Positions 17,733 through 26,633 of a stretch of DNA of 64,000 bases are shown here, piece after piece. Source of the DNA: Sphingomonas ginkgonis (lineage in GTDB: Bacteria; Pseudomonadota; Alphaproteobacteria; Sphingomonadales; Sphingomonadaceae). The translations under genes were made by a program, and so were the position numbers. The notes beneath the pieces were generated by a model that saw nothing but the letters and a program-made list of their open reading frames with translations, searched no databases and was not told where the DNA came from. Within the stretch, counting starts at the first letter, position 1, and every line of letters begins with the position of its first letter. The stretch lies in contig NZ_RWJF01000001.1 of the NCBI RefSeq assembly GCF_003970925.1, forward strand, positions 242,501 through 306,500. The letters are read 5' to 3'.

Positions 17733-19892
17733 ATGACGGAACATCAGCGACTGCTGCCCAGGGATCGTCCGCGAAGCCGCGCGCGAACCCCGAAGCAGCG
17801 CTATGCCGCCTTCATCAGCTATGCGCACGAGGACGAGGCCTGTGCCGCTTGGCTCCACGAGGCGCTCGAATGCTTCCGCGTCCCGCCGCAGCTGGTCGGC
17901 CGGCTGACCAAGATGGGCGCCATCCCGCAGCGGCTCACCCCCGTCTTCCGCGACCGCCACGAGCTCGCTGCCAGCGACGATCTCGGTGAGGAGATCGAGG
18001 ACGCGATCGCCGGCTCGCGCTTCCTGATCGTTCTCTGCTCCCCTGCCGCCGCCGCCTCGGTCTGGACCAACAAGGAGATCGACAGCTTCAAGCGCCGTCA
18101 CGGCGAGGAGCGGGTGCTGGCGCTGATCAACGACGGCGAGCCGGGCGCCTCGGCGATGCATGGCCGCGAGGGCGAGGAATGTTTCCCGCCTGCGCTGCGG
18201 GTTCGCTACGACAAGCGCGGCCGTCCCACCACGCAGCCGGCCGAGCCGATCGCCGCCGATCTCCGCGCGCAGGGCGACGGGCGCCGGCTGGCGCTGCTCA
18301 AGATCATCGCCGGCATGCTTGGGGTCGGGCTCGACGACCTCGCCCAGCGCGACGCGCACCGGCGGCATCGCCGCATGTTCGCGCTCACCGCGGCCTCGCT
18401 CGCCGGGATGCTGGTCACCAGCGGTCTGGCGGTCACCGCGATCCGCGCCCGCGATGCCGCGCGCGAGGAACGGCGCCAGGCCGAGGGGCTGGTCGGCTTC
18501 ATGCTCGGCGACCTCCGCCGCAAGCTCGAGCCGCTCGGCCGCCTCGACGTGCTCGACAGCGTCGGAACGCGCGCGCTGGCCTTCTACGCCCGGCAGGACA
18601 AGCGGAGCCTGTCGGACGATTCGCTGGCGCAGCGCTCGCGCGCGCTCACCTTGCTCGGCGAACTGGCCCAGACCCGCGGCGACATGGCGGGAGCGCTGAC
18701 CCGCTATGCCGAGGCCAAGGCGACCACCGCCGAGCTGCTGCGCCGTCGCCCGGACGATCCGCAGCGGCTCTTCGACCACGCGCAGAACGTTTACTGGACC
18801 GGCTATCTCGACGAACAGCGCGGCGATCTCGATCAGGCGATCGCGGCAATGCGCGACTATCGGCGGCTCGCCGCTCAGATGGTCCAGCGGGCGCCGGGCA
18901 AGCCGGAATACCAGCTCGAGGTCGTCTACGCCGACACCAACCTGGGGACCATGCTGATGCGGGGGCGGCACTATCGCGAGGCCGCCGACACCTACCAGAA
19001 CGCGCTCAACCAGAGCGAGCAGCTGGCCGCGGCGCAGCCCGGCTCGCAGGATGCGCAGGAGCAGGTCTCCGGAGCACTCGGCTGGCTCGCCGAGGCGCGC
19101 GAGTTCGGCGGGGAGTTCGACGAGGCGCGGCTCCTGCGCGAGCGCGAGACCCGGCTCGCCCAGCAGCTATGGGCGAGGAGCAAGGGCGACATGTCCTTCC
19201 GCCGCGACGAGCTCGCCGCCCGGGCCGCGCACGCGCGGATCCTGGCCGCGCTCGGCGACAGCCCCGCGGCGCTGAAGGAATATGAAACCGTCAACCAGCT
19301 CGGTGCGCAGCTGCTGAAGACCGATCCGAGCAATAGCGAGTGGCAGCAGGCGATCGTCACCGCCGCGACCGGCGAGGGCACGGCGGCGCTGGTGGCGGGC
19401 GACCTCGCGCGCGCGGCGGACGCGACCCGCCGGGCCTGTTCCGGGACCGACGGGCTGGTCGCCCGCGACCGCAGCGTCGCCGCGTGGCGGACGACCTTCC
19501 GCGCCGAATGCCTCCGCCTTCGCGGCGCGCTGGCCGAGCGGAAGGGCGACCATGCCGCCGCCGCGGACTCCGCCCGAGCGGCGATCCTGGCCTGGCGGAG
19601 CGCGAGCAGCGGGGCGCCGCGGGCGATGGGGATCGCCCAGGCCGAAGCCCGCCTCGGCCAGGCTCTCACCGGCCAGGGGCGGCTCGCCGAGGCCGGCTCG
19701 GCGCTGGCGCGCGCCATGGCGAGCTGGCCGCGCGGGGTCGAGGAGCGCCCCGACGAGCTGGCGACCAAGGCGCTGCTGCTGCGCGCGTCGGGGCAGGAGC
19801 CGGCGGCGCGGCAGCTGGCCGCGCGGTTGGCCGCCATGGGCTATCGCCGGGCCGATTTCCTCGCCCGGTGGCAACAGGGGAGCAGGCAATGA
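17733..19892 (+). CDS. Membrane-anchored TIR-domain protein with C-terminal TPR-like repeats
   Basis: 719 residues from the ATG at 17733 (an in-frame GTG at 17688 is an alternative). An N-terminal TIR domain spans about 22-150, with FISYAHEDE at 27-35 and SVWTNKEIDSF, in which E115 aligns with the catalytic glutamate of NAD-cleaving TIR domains such as SARM1. A single transmembrane helix lies at about 215-237 (LTAASLAGMLVTSGLAVTAI). Then come roughly 480 residues of helical, TPR-like repeats rich in Ala/Arg/Leu. The TIR is predicted on the cytosolic side and the repeats beyond the membrane. TIR domains hydrolyse NAD or act as adaptors; which applies here is unknown. The stop overlaps the next start (ATGA), showing an operon. 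Confidence 0.88.
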   Translation: MTEHQRLLPRDRPRSRARTPKQRYAAFISYAHEDEACAAWLHEALECFRVPPQLVGRLTKMGAIPQRLTPVFRDRHELAASDDLGEEIEDAIAGSRFLIVLCSPAAAASVWTNKEIDSFKRRHGEERVLALINDGEPGASAMHGREGEECFPPALRVRYDKRGRPTTQPAEPIAADLRAQGDGRRLALLKIIAGMLGVGLDDLAQRDAHRRHRRMFALTAASLAGMLVTSGLAVTAIRARDAAREERRQAEGLVGFMLGDLRRKLEPLGRLDVLDSVGTRALAFYARQDKRSLSDDSLAQRSRALTLLGELAQTRGDMAGALTRYAEAKATTAELLRRRPDDPQRLFDHAQNVYWTGYLDEQRGDLDQAIAAMRDYRRLAAQMVQRAPGKPEYQLEVVYADTNLGTMLMRGRHYREAADTYQNALNQSEQLAAAQPGSQDAQEQVSGALGWLAEAREFGGEFDEARLLRERETRLAQQLWARSKGDMSFRRDELAARAAHARILAALGDSPAALKEYETVNQLGAQLLKTDPSNSEWQQAIVTAATGEGTAALVAGDLARAADATRRACSGTDGLVARDRSVAAWRTTFRAECLRLRGALAERKGDHAAAADSARAAILAWRSASSGAPRAMGIAQAEARLGQALTGQGRLAEAGSALARAMASWPRGVEERPDELATKALLLRASGQEPAARQLAARLAAMGYRRADFLARWQQGSRQ

Positions 19893-20341
19893 TCGACGAC
19901 AAGGACTCCGGCGTAGTCAAGATCCACATCAGCTTTCCCGACGGGAAGTTTCCGCCGGTGCCGGCGGTGGACGTCGAGGTGCCCGGCAAGATGAAGGCCA
20001 AGAAGCTGAAGAAGCACGGCCTGTGGTTCGAGCAGGTGTCCGCGCACGACATCCACATCGAGATCGCGGGCGGCGACGCGGTCGACGCGCGGTTCCGCGG
20101 GGCCAACAGCAAGGAAGTCGGCAAGGCCATCTACATCAAGGCCGGCGCGCGCGAGGACGATTGCGCCAACGATCCCGGGCTCGCCGACTTCACCGTCAAG
20201 AACTTCGACAAGCGCCACCTGCACCTCGTCACGCCCAATCGCGAGGAATGCTGGGCCTACCACCTCTTCTTCGAGACCACCGAAGGCGACTGCGACGTCG
20301 ACCCCATCATCAAGAACGGCGGCACCATCCCCAGTGTCTGA
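19889..20341 (+). CDS. Small soluble protein of unknown function, coupled to the TIR protein
   Basis: 150 residues, not recognised. No signal peptide or membrane segment. Beta-rich composition with a basic patch GKMKAKKLKK near residues 31-40. The C-terminal third contains NDPGLADF, DKRHLHLV, NREECW and DPIIKNGG. The same order of motifs occurs in the next gene, suggesting a shared fold. The ATG overlaps the TIR stop by 4 bases, so the protein is made in step with the TIR protein and probably works with it. No family name is offered. Confidence 0.8.
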   Translation: MIDDKDSGVVKIHISFPDGKFPPVPAVDVEVPGKMKAKKLKKHGLWFEQVSAHDIHIEIAGGDAVDARFRGANSKEVGKAIYIKAGAREDDCANDPGLADFTVKNFDKRHLHLVTPNREECWAYHLFFETTEGDCDVDPIIKNGGTIPSV

Positions 20342-20382
20342 ACGTCCGGTATGCGTCTCCTCCCGCCTGAAGGAGAGCAAGG

Positions 20383-20895
20383 TTGAACCAGATGCGAGCA
20401 GCGGGGCGCTTCGGCGACCTGCCCGGCGTGCCGGTCACCTGCGAGGTGCACACCACCGCCGATCCCGACCCCCATGCCTGCTACCGGCTGGTCTGGAAGC
20501 AGCACGGCGAGCCCTGCGGCGAGGGCGCCACGCTCCAGCTCGAGCCCCGCAGCGGCTACCATGACGTGATTTTCGACATCGTCGACGACGCCGGCCGCGG
20601 CATCCGCTTCCTCCACGATCCGCGGCACAGTTTCGCCGAGGATCCGGCCAGCCCCGCGGGGCAGATCGACGGCGACTCGGTCAGCATCGATCGCCGCCGG
20701 CTCACCGTGCGCGACCGCAACGACCAGCGCGCCTGCGTCATCCGCGCCCTGCTCCGCTTTGACCCGCCGCCCTTCGCCGCCGCGATCGAGATCCGCAACG
20801 GCGGCGCTGGCCACGGAGGATCCGGCTGGCTGGGTGTCATCGCGGCGCTGGCGATGGTGATGGTCGCGGCGCTTGTGGTGCTCGAACTGCGATAG
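20383..20895 (+). CDS. Small tail-anchored protein of unknown function in the TIR operon
   Basis: 170 residues. The start is a TTG because AGGAG at 20371-20375 lies 7 bases before it; the ATG at 20392 is 16 bases away. The body is beta-rich with paired cysteines (CEV, ACY, PCG). A C-terminal membrane helix (WLGVIAALAMVMVAALVVL) is followed by only ELR, making it a tail-anchored protein facing the cytosol. The motifs EDPASPAG, DRRRLTV, NDQRAC and IEIRNGG follow the same order as in the preceding protein. It lies 41 bases after that gene. Function unknown. Confidence 0.78.
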   Translation: MNQMRAAGRFGDLPGVPVTCEVHTTADPDPHACYRLVWKQHGEPCGEGATLQLEPRSGYHDVIFDIVDDAGRGIRFLHDPRHSFAEDPASPAGQIDGDSVSIDRRRLTVRDRNDQRACVIRALLRFDPPPFAAAIEIRNGGAGHGGSGWLGVIAALAMVMVAALVVLELR

Positions 20896-20929
20896 CAAAG
20901 CCCGCACCGAAGCGGCTAAAGCCCAGCCC

Positions 20930-21850
20930 GTGTCGATTCGAAAGCTGGTGCCGGCGCTCGCCGGTCTGTTCGCCCTTGTCCTCTCCGCCCCTGCCTCGGC
21001 CTGGTGGGAATATGGTCATCAGACGGTTGCCAGCATCGCCTGGCTGAGCGTTCGGCCGGAGACCCGCGCCCGGATCAGCGAGCTGCTTCGCCAGGAGAAG
21101 CTGCTCGACACGCCGACCTGCCCGGCCAAGACCATCGAGCAGGCGAGCGTCTGGCCCGATTGCGTCAAGCCGCTCGGCGACCGCTTCTCCTTCGCCTACA
21201 GCTGGCACTACCAGAACACCGAGATCTGCCGGCCCTTCTCGCTCAAGGCCGACTGCAAGGACGGCAATTGCGTCGCCTCGCAGATCGACCGCAATGCCCG
21301 GCTCCTCGCCGACACCACGGTCCCAGCGCGCGAGCGGGTCATGGCGCTCGCCTTCCTCGTCCACTTCGTCGGCGACCTTGCCCAGCCGATGCACGCCGCC
21401 GGCCACAACGGCGACCGCGGCGGCAACGACGTCAAGGTGAACTATGGCGTGGTCCCGTCCAACCTGCACAGCATCTGGGATGGCTATCTCGCCGAGCGGG
21501 CCTTCTCGACCCCGCCGAAGGACGCAGCCGGGATCCTGGCCCAGTCCACGCCCGCCGAGCGCGCGCGGCTTGCGGCGGGGACGACCGAGGACTGGTCGCG
21601 AGAGGGCTGGGAGCTGGCCCGGCGCTATGCCTATGGCTCGATCCTCCAGGACCCCTGCGCGGTGCCGGCGCAACAGCCGACGTCGATGAGCGAGCAGACG
21701 ATCCGCTCGCTGGTCCCGATCGTCCGCCGGCAGGCGCTCGCCGGCGGCCTGCGCCTCGCCAGGTTGCTCGACGACGCGCTCGGGCCGCGTCATCTCGCGC
21801 CCGGCCAGAAGCCGCCGAAATCGCCCGTTCCGCCGAAGCCGGCGGGCTAG
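20930..21850 (+). CDS. Exported S1/P1-family nuclease
   Basis: 306 residues from the GTG at 20930, which begins the signal peptide (VSIRKLVPALAGLFALVLSAPASA). Cleavage after ASA leaves Trp at the mature N-terminus, as required for zinc binding in this family. Further zinc-site residues are seen in YGHQTVA, SVWPDCVKP, SYSWHY-type FAYSWHYQN, HFVGDLAQPMHA, GGNDVKV and LHSIWDG. S1/P1 enzymes cut single-stranded DNA/RNA and 3'-nucleotides; a periplasmic phosphate or nucleotide salvage role is inferred. It starts 34 bases after the TIR operon and could be cotranscribed. Confidence 0.93.
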   Translation: MSIRKLVPALAGLFALVLSAPASAWWEYGHQTVASIAWLSVRPETRARISELLRQEKLLDTPTCPAKTIEQASVWPDCVKPLGDRFSFAYSWHYQNTEICRPFSLKADCKDGNCVASQIDRNARLLADTTVPARERVMALAFLVHFVGDLAQPMHAAGHNGDRGGNDVKVNYGVVPSNLHSIWDGYLAERAFSTPPKDAAGILAQSTPAERARLAAGTTEDWSREGWELARRYAYGSILQDPCAVPAQQPTSMSEQTIRSLVPIVRRQALAGGLRLARLLDDALGPRHLAPGQKPPKSPVPPKPAG

Positions 21851-21907
21851 GCCCGCAACCTTCCGCTTCACTCCTCCGTTGCGCGGCTTTCCCCACGGAG
21901 GCCTGAG

Positions 21908-22345
21908 ATGATCACGAGAACGGCGACCGCCCGCTACGAAGGCATGGGCAAGAGCGGCAAGGGCTGGGTGTCGACTCAGTCGGGCGTGCTCAAGGACCAG
22001 CGCTACGGCTTCAACACCCGCTTCGAGAACGAGCCCGGGACCAACCCCGAGGAACTCATCGCGGCCGCCCACGCCAGCTGCTTCACCATGGCGCTGAGCT
22101 TCGCGCTCGCTAACGCCGGCGTGAACGATGGCACCCTCGAGACGGAGGCTCGGGTCAAGCTCGACCAGGACGGCGCCGGCTTCAAGGTCAGCCGCTCCGA
22201 CCTGCGGCTTCGCGCCAGTGTTCCCGGGATCGACGATGAGCAGCTTCGCCGCCTCGCCGACGAGGCGAAGCAGGGTTGCCCGATCTCGAAGCTGCTCAAC
22301 GCCGAGATGAACCTCGAGGTCGAGACCACCACCCCGGCGGCCTGA
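21908..22345 (+). CDS. OsmC-family peroxiredoxin
   Basis: 145 residues. Reduces organic hydroperoxides through two cysteines. The peroxidatic Cys is in AAHASCFTMALS and the resolving Cys in KQGCPISKLLNAEMNLEVE. A start with GGAGG 6 bases upstream is well supported. The LSFALANAG stretch and length match OsmC rather than the shorter Ohr group. Lies between the nuclease and nhaA in the same direction. Confidence 0.94.
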   Translation: MITRTATARYEGMGKSGKGWVSTQSGVLKDQRYGFNTRFENEPGTNPEELIAAAHASCFTMALSFALANAGVNDGTLETEARVKLDQDGAGFKVSRSDLRLRASVPGIDDEQLRRLADEAKQGCPISKLLNAEMNLEVETTTPAA

Positions 22346-22374
22346 TCCGCGGTCCCCTTGCGTGAGTTGAAGAT

Positions 22375-22401
22375 GCTGGCCATGCGCGGGCCATGGCCAG
22401 C
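22375..22401 (+). promoter_or_regulatory. Perfect 10-bp hairpin enclosing the nhaA start codon
   Basis: GCTGGCCATG / CATGGCCAGC with a 7-base loop. The nhaA ATG (22393-22395) lies in the 3' arm. In mRNA this GC-rich stem would hide the start codon, which could make translation condition-dependent. The regulatory role is inferred from the structure. Confidence 0.5.
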
Positions 22402-23547
22402 GCCGCGCAGGGAGAACGAACCGCCGGCCTGCTGCTGATTGCGGCGGCAGGAGCGGCGGTTCTCGTCGCCAATTCACCGTTGGCGCCTGCCTATCAGCGC
22501 CTGCTTCATTCCGGCCTCGGTCCGCTGTCGGTCCAGCACTGGATCGGCGACGGGCTGATGGCGCTCTTCTTCCTGCTGGTCGGGCTGGAGGTGAAGCGGG
22601 AGTGGCTGGTGGGGCGGCTGTCCACCTGGCGCGAGCGTCGCCTGCCGATCGCCGCAGCGGCGGCGGGAATGGCCGTCCCCGCGGTCGTGTTCCTGCTGGT
22701 CAGCCGCGGCGACCCGAGCCTGATCCCGGGCTGTGCAGTTCCTGCCGCCACCGACATCGCCTTCGCGCTCGGCGTGCTGGCGCTGCTCGGCAGCCGTGCC
22801 CCGCCCGCGCTGAAGCTGCTGCTGGTCGCGCTCGCGATCATCGATGATGTCGGCGCGGTGGCGATCATCGCCATCGCCTACTCTGGCGGCCTGCATGCGC
22901 TCGCGCTCGGCGCCGCCGCGCTGCTGTTCGGTGCCATGCTGGCGATGAACCGCGCCGGGGTGCGGTGCCCGCCGGCCTATCTTCTCGGCTTCGCCCTGCT
23001 CTGGATTGCCGTTCACGAGTCTGGAGTCCATGCGACCATCGCCGGGGTCCTCGCCGCGCTGGCGGTTCCGCTCCGCCCCGGCGAGCGCGGATCGACGCTG
23101 GAGCGGATCGAGCGCCCGCTCCACCCGCTCGTCATGTTCGGGATCGTCCCGCTGTTCGGCTTCGCCAGTGCCGGCGTTGCGCTGGGCAGCAGCGGCGCGC
23201 TGCTGGCACCGCTGACCCTGGCCGTCGCGCTCGGCCTGTTCCTCGGCAAGCAGCTGGGCGTGTACGGCGCCGTCCGCCTGTTCGGTCGTCCCGAAGGAGT
23301 CAGCTGGCCGCAGCTCTACGGCGGTGCGCTGCTGTGCGGGATTGGCTTCACCATGAGCCTGTTCATCGGCGCGCTCGCCTTCGTCGATCCGGTGCTGGTC
23401 GAGCAGGCCAAGCTCGGCACGCTGGTCGGGTCGCTGCTGTCCGGCGGCTGCGGCTACGCCGTCCTCCGCTTCTGCAGCCCGAGCCCGGTGCCGGCCAGCC
23501 GCGGCGACCAGCAGGCCGCCGACGAGATCTTCTACGAGGACGATTGA
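22393..23547 (+). CDS. nhaA: Na+/H+ antiporter NhaA
   Basis: 384 residues, family-normal. Exchanges external protons for cytosolic sodium in the inner membrane. The transport signatures are intact: VPAATDIAFALGVLALLG and the paired aspartates in LAIIDDVGAVAIIAIAY. The N-terminus aligns with known NhaA proteins (ALMAVFFLLVGLEVKRE-like GLMALFFLLVGLEVKREW), supporting the start. No strong Shine-Dalgarno sequence is seen, and the ATG is inside a hairpin. The stop overlaps the following deacetylase ATG by one base (TGATG). Confidence 0.95.
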   Translation: MASAAQGERTAGLLLIAAAGAAVLVANSPLAPAYQRLLHSGLGPLSVQHWIGDGLMALFFLLVGLEVKREWLVGRLSTWRERRLPIAAAAAGMAVPAVVFLLVSRGDPSLIPGCAVPAATDIAFALGVLALLGSRAPPALKLLLVALAIIDDVGAVAIIAIAYSGGLHALALGAAALLFGAMLAMNRAGVRCPPAYLLGFALLWIAVHESGVHATIAGVLAALAVPLRPGERGSTLERIERPLHPLVMFGIVPLFGFASAGVALGSSGALLAPLTLAVALGLFLGKQLGVYGAVRLFGRPEGVSWPQLYGGALLCGIGFTMSLFIGALAFVDPVLVEQAKLGTLVGSLLSGGCGYAVLRFCSPSPVPASRGDQQAADEIFYEDD

Positions 23548-24521
23548 TGCGGATCTTCTGGGACGAGCGGCAGCTGGCGCATCGGCCGTCGATCGAATTC
23601 TTCAACGGCGCGCTGGAGCCTGCGAGCGAGACTCCCGCCCGTGCCGAGCAGGTGCTGGCGGCGGTCGGCCGAACCGAGCCGGTGACGGAACGCGGCATGG
23701 CGCCGCTCGAGGCCGTTCACGACCCTGCCTACCTCGAGCTGCTGCGGACAGCGCACGACGAATGGCTCGCAGCGGGTCGCAGCGGGGATGCCCTGCCTTA
23801 CTGCTTCCCTATCTCCCGCCGGCCGCGGAAGCTCGAGCGGGTCGACGCGCGGCTCGGCGCCCATGCCACCGACACCTGTGCTCCGATCACGGCTGGGACT
23901 TGGGAGAGCGCCACCTGGGCGGCCTATACCGCGCTCGCCGCGGTGGATTCGGCGCTCGCCGGGGAGCACGCGTTCGCAGTGACCCGGCCGCCCGGCCACC
24001 ACGCCGGCGCCGCCTTCATGGGCGGCTACAGCTACATGAACCATGCCTGCGTCTCGGCCGAGCACGCGCGCGCGGCCGGTCGGCGGGTGGCGGTGCTCGA
24101 CCTCGACTATCACATGGGGAACGGCAGCGAAGACATCCTGGCGGGTCGCGACGGGCTGTTCCTCGCCTCGCTCCATGCCGATCCGTCGACCGATTATCCC
24201 TTCTTCTGGGGCGACCGGAGCGAAGGCAACATCCGCAACACGCCGCTCCCGCGCGGCACCGGCTTCGCAGCCTACGACCATGCGCTCGCCGAAGCGCTCG
24301 AGTGGATCGGCGAGCAGGGATGCGACCTGCTCGTGATCAGCTTCGGCGCGGACACCTACCGCGGCGACCCGATCAGCCACTTCGAGCTGGACACCTCCGA
24401 TTATGAGCGCCTCGCACAGAGGATCGCTGGGACAAATCTTCGCGCAGCCATTGTCCTTGAGGGCGGCTATGCGCTCGACGCGCTCGGCCGCAATGTGGCG
24501 AGCTTTCTCGCCGGCTTCTGA
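23547..24521 (+). CDS. Histone deacetylase/acetylpolyamine amidohydrolase family protein
   Basis: 324 residues. Zinc-dependent removal of acetyl groups; bacterial members mostly act on acetylated polyamines or small amides. Active-site histidines are in RPPGHHAGAAF, zinc ligands Asp and His in LDLDYHMGNGSED and Asp in SFGADTYRGDPISHF, and the catalytic Tyr in VLEGGYALDAL. The start is the ATG overlapping the nhaA stop (TGATG), so translation is coupled. The substrate is unproven. Confidence 0.92.
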   Translation: MRIFWDERQLAHRPSIEFFNGALEPASETPARAEQVLAAVGRTEPVTERGMAPLEAVHDPAYLELLRTAHDEWLAAGRSGDALPYCFPISRRPRKLERVDARLGAHATDTCAPITAGTWESATWAAYTALAAVDSALAGEHAFAVTRPPGHHAGAAFMGGYSYMNHACVSAEHARAAGRRVAVLDLDYHMGNGSEDILAGRDGLFLASLHADPSTDYPFFWGDRSEGNIRNTPLPRGTGFAAYDHALAEALEWIGEQGCDLLVISFGADTYRGDPISHFELDTSDYERLAQRIAGTNLRAAIVLEGGYALDALGRNVASFLAGF

Positions 24522-24534
24522 CTAGACGGACACA

Positions 24535-25797
24535 ATGGATCATTTCGACCTGCGCGACGGGGTCCTCCACTGCGAGGACGTGCCGCTCCCTCTGATCGCC
24601 GACGCAGTCGGGACCCCGACCTACGTCTATTCCGCGGCGACCATGGTGCGCCACGCCGAGGTGATGACCGACGCGGTGGCTGGAGCCGGCAACGGCGAAC
24701 CGCTCGTCGCCTATGCCGCCAAGGCCAATTCCAACGCCGCGGTGCTCCGCCAGCTCGCCGGGGTCGGTCTGGGCGCCGACGTGGTCTCGGTCGGCGAGTA
24801 CCGCCGGGTCCGCTCGGCCGGGATCGCGCCGGAGAAGATCGTCTTCTCGGGCGTCGGCAAGACCGAGGCGGAGATGGCTGAGACGCTCGCGGGCGGGCTG
24901 TTCCAGTTCAACGTCGAGTCGGTCGAGGAGCTGCGGATGCTTTCGGCGGTTGCCGCCGCCCAGGGCCGGGTCGCGCGGGTCGGGCTTCGCATCAACCCGG
25001 ATGTCGAGGCCGGAACGCACGCCAAGATCACCACCGGAACCGCCGACAACAAGTTCGGGATCGCCTACCAGGACGCGCTCGCCGCCTACGCGGTCGCGCG
25101 CGACCTGCCGGGGCTCAAGGTGCAGGGCGTGACCATGCACATCGGCAGCCAGCTGGTCAGCCTCGACCCACTGCAGGCGGCCTTCGCCAAGCTGGGCGCG
25201 CTGATCGGCGCGCTTCGGGGCGACGGCCATGCGATCGGCGTCGCCGACCTCGGCGGCGGGCTCGGCGTGCCGCACGGCGACGACCAACCCGACCCCGCCA
25301 GCCCGGCCGCCTATGGCGAGATGGTGCGGCGGGTGACGGCGGGCTGGGACACGCGGCTGGTGTTCGAGCCGGGCCGGCTGATCGTCGGCAACGCCGGCGT
25401 GCTGCTGACCCGGGTCATCCGGGTCAAGCCGGGCGCCCGCCACCCCTGGCTGATCGTCGACGCCGCGATGAACGACCTGATGCGCGTCGCGCTCTACGAC
25501 GCGTGGCACGAGATGAACGCGGTCCGGCCGAGCGGTGCTCAGGCGACCTACAATGTCGTCGGCCCGGTTTGCGAGAGCGGCGACACCTTCGCGATGGCCC
25601 GGACCATGGACCGGGTCGGCGCGGGCGACCTCGTCGTGTTCCGCACCGCCGGCGCCTATGGCGCGTCCATGTCCAACAATTACAACAGCCGCCTGCTCAC
25701 CGCCGAGGTGCTGGTCGACGGCGGGCGCTGGGCGCTGGTGCGGCGACGGGTCGATCTCGACGACCTCGCCGGGGTCGCCGATCCGATCTGGCGCTAG
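24535..25797 (+). CDS. lysA: Diaminopimelate decarboxylase
   Basis: 420 residues. Converts meso-diaminopimelate to lysine with pyridoxal phosphate, the last step of lysine synthesis. The PLP lysine is in AYAAKANSNAAVL. The phosphate loop appears as VADLGGGLGVPHG, and MHIGSQL and the dimer-interface Cys in VGPVCESGDTFA are present. The gene follows the deacetylase by 13 bases, leaving no room for a lysine riboswitch. It overlaps the convergent phosphoesterase gene by CTAG. Confidence 0.96.
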   Translation: MDHFDLRDGVLHCEDVPLPLIADAVGTPTYVYSAATMVRHAEVMTDAVAGAGNGEPLVAYAAKANSNAAVLRQLAGVGLGADVVSVGEYRRVRSAGIAPEKIVFSGVGKTEAEMAETLAGGLFQFNVESVEELRMLSAVAAAQGRVARVGLRINPDVEAGTHAKITTGTADNKFGIAYQDALAAYAVARDLPGLKVQGVTMHIGSQLVSLDPLQAAFAKLGALIGALRGDGHAIGVADLGGGLGVPHGDDQPDPASPAAYGEMVRRVTAGWDTRLVFEPGRLIVGNAGVLLTRVIRVKPGARHPWLIVDAAMNDLMRVALYDAWHEMNAVRPSGAQATYNVVGPVCESGDTFAMARTMDRVGAGDLVVFRTAGAYGASMSNNYNSRLLTAEVLVDGGRWALVRRRVDLDDLAGVADPIWR

Positions 25798-26621
25798 GGG
25801 CCGAGCGTCAGCAGCCAGAGGTCGGGGCTCGTCCCCAGCCGCATCGGCAGCAGCGTCGTCCCGAGCCCCGCAGTGGTCACCTCGATCAGGTCCGGTTCGC
25901 GCTTCAGACCGCATAGATAGCGATCGCCGAAGCGCGAGCTCTTCTCCGGGGCGCCGACCAGCGGCAGGCTGATCTGCCCGCAGTGGGTGTGCCCGGCGAG
26001 CAGCAGGTCGGCCCGGCCGCGGATGATGTCGGCCACGTCGGGGGAATGGCTGAGCACGACCATCGGCTTGCTGTCGGCATGGAGCGGGCCGAGCACGCGC
26101 ATGTCGTCGTGGAAGGTCAGAATGTCGTCGATTCCGGCCAGGGTAATCGGGCCGGCGGGCACGACCTGGTTGCGGAGCAGGCGAATGCCCTCGCGTGGGA
26201 AGGCTGCTCCTGCATCGCGGGCGCCGTCCCAGCGGTGATGGTCATGGTTGCCGAGCACTGCATAGACGCCGAGCGGCGCGTGCAGACCCCGGAGTGTCGC
26301 GACGGCCTCGTCCATCGAGAAGACCCCGGACAGGACCTGCTTGTCGGAGACATAGTCGCCCGCCAGGAGGATGAGGTCCGGCTTCAGCCCGTTCATCTGC
26401 CCGACGATGCTTGCCATCCGCGCCGGCGGCATGTCGGGCTCGGAGACATGGAAGTCGCTCGCCAGCAGCACCTTGATCGGGCGGGCCCCGGCCGGCCAGC
26501 CGCGCAGCGCGACATAGGCCTTGCGTACGACCGGCGCCTGCTCGGCATCGAAGAGCAGCAGCGCCGCCGCGGCGAACAGCGCCAGCCCGATCCATCCGGC
26601 GATCCGGCCCCAGCCGCGCAC
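25794..26621 (-). CDS. Membrane-anchored metallophosphoesterase (YkuE-like)
   Basis: 275 residues. An N-terminal hydrophobic helix ([18 protein letters not shown]) is followed by a calcineurin-type fold. Metal motifs: [35 protein letters not shown] and [10 protein letters not shown]. YkuE-like enzymes hydrolyse phosphoester or pyrophosphate bonds, in some cases of UDP-sugar or lipid substrates at the membrane. The substrate is unknown. GTG start, 12 bases after etfA, so it may be the last gene of the sucC-etf operon. Confidence 0.9.
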   Translation of the reverse strand: MRGWGRIAGWIGLALFAAAALLLFDAEQAPVVRKAYVALRGWPAGARPIKVLLASDFHVSEPDMPPARMASIVGQMNGLKPDLILLAGDYVSDKQVLSGVFSMDEAVATLRGLHAPLGVYAVLGNHDHHRWDGARDAGAAFPREGIRLLRNQVVPAGPITLAGIDDILTFHDDMRVLGPLHADSKPMVVLSHSPDVADIIRGRADLLLAGHTHCGQISLPLVGAPEKSSRFGDRYLCGLKREPDLIEVTTAGLGTTLLPMRLGTSPDLWLLTLGP

Positions 26622-26633
26622 GCGCCTGCGAGC

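Noticed and set aside
17733..20895. Assignment of the TIR operon to Thoeris or another named defence system
   Set aside because: No SIR2-type or SLOG effector, nuclease or other known partner is adjacent; only the TIR domain would match.
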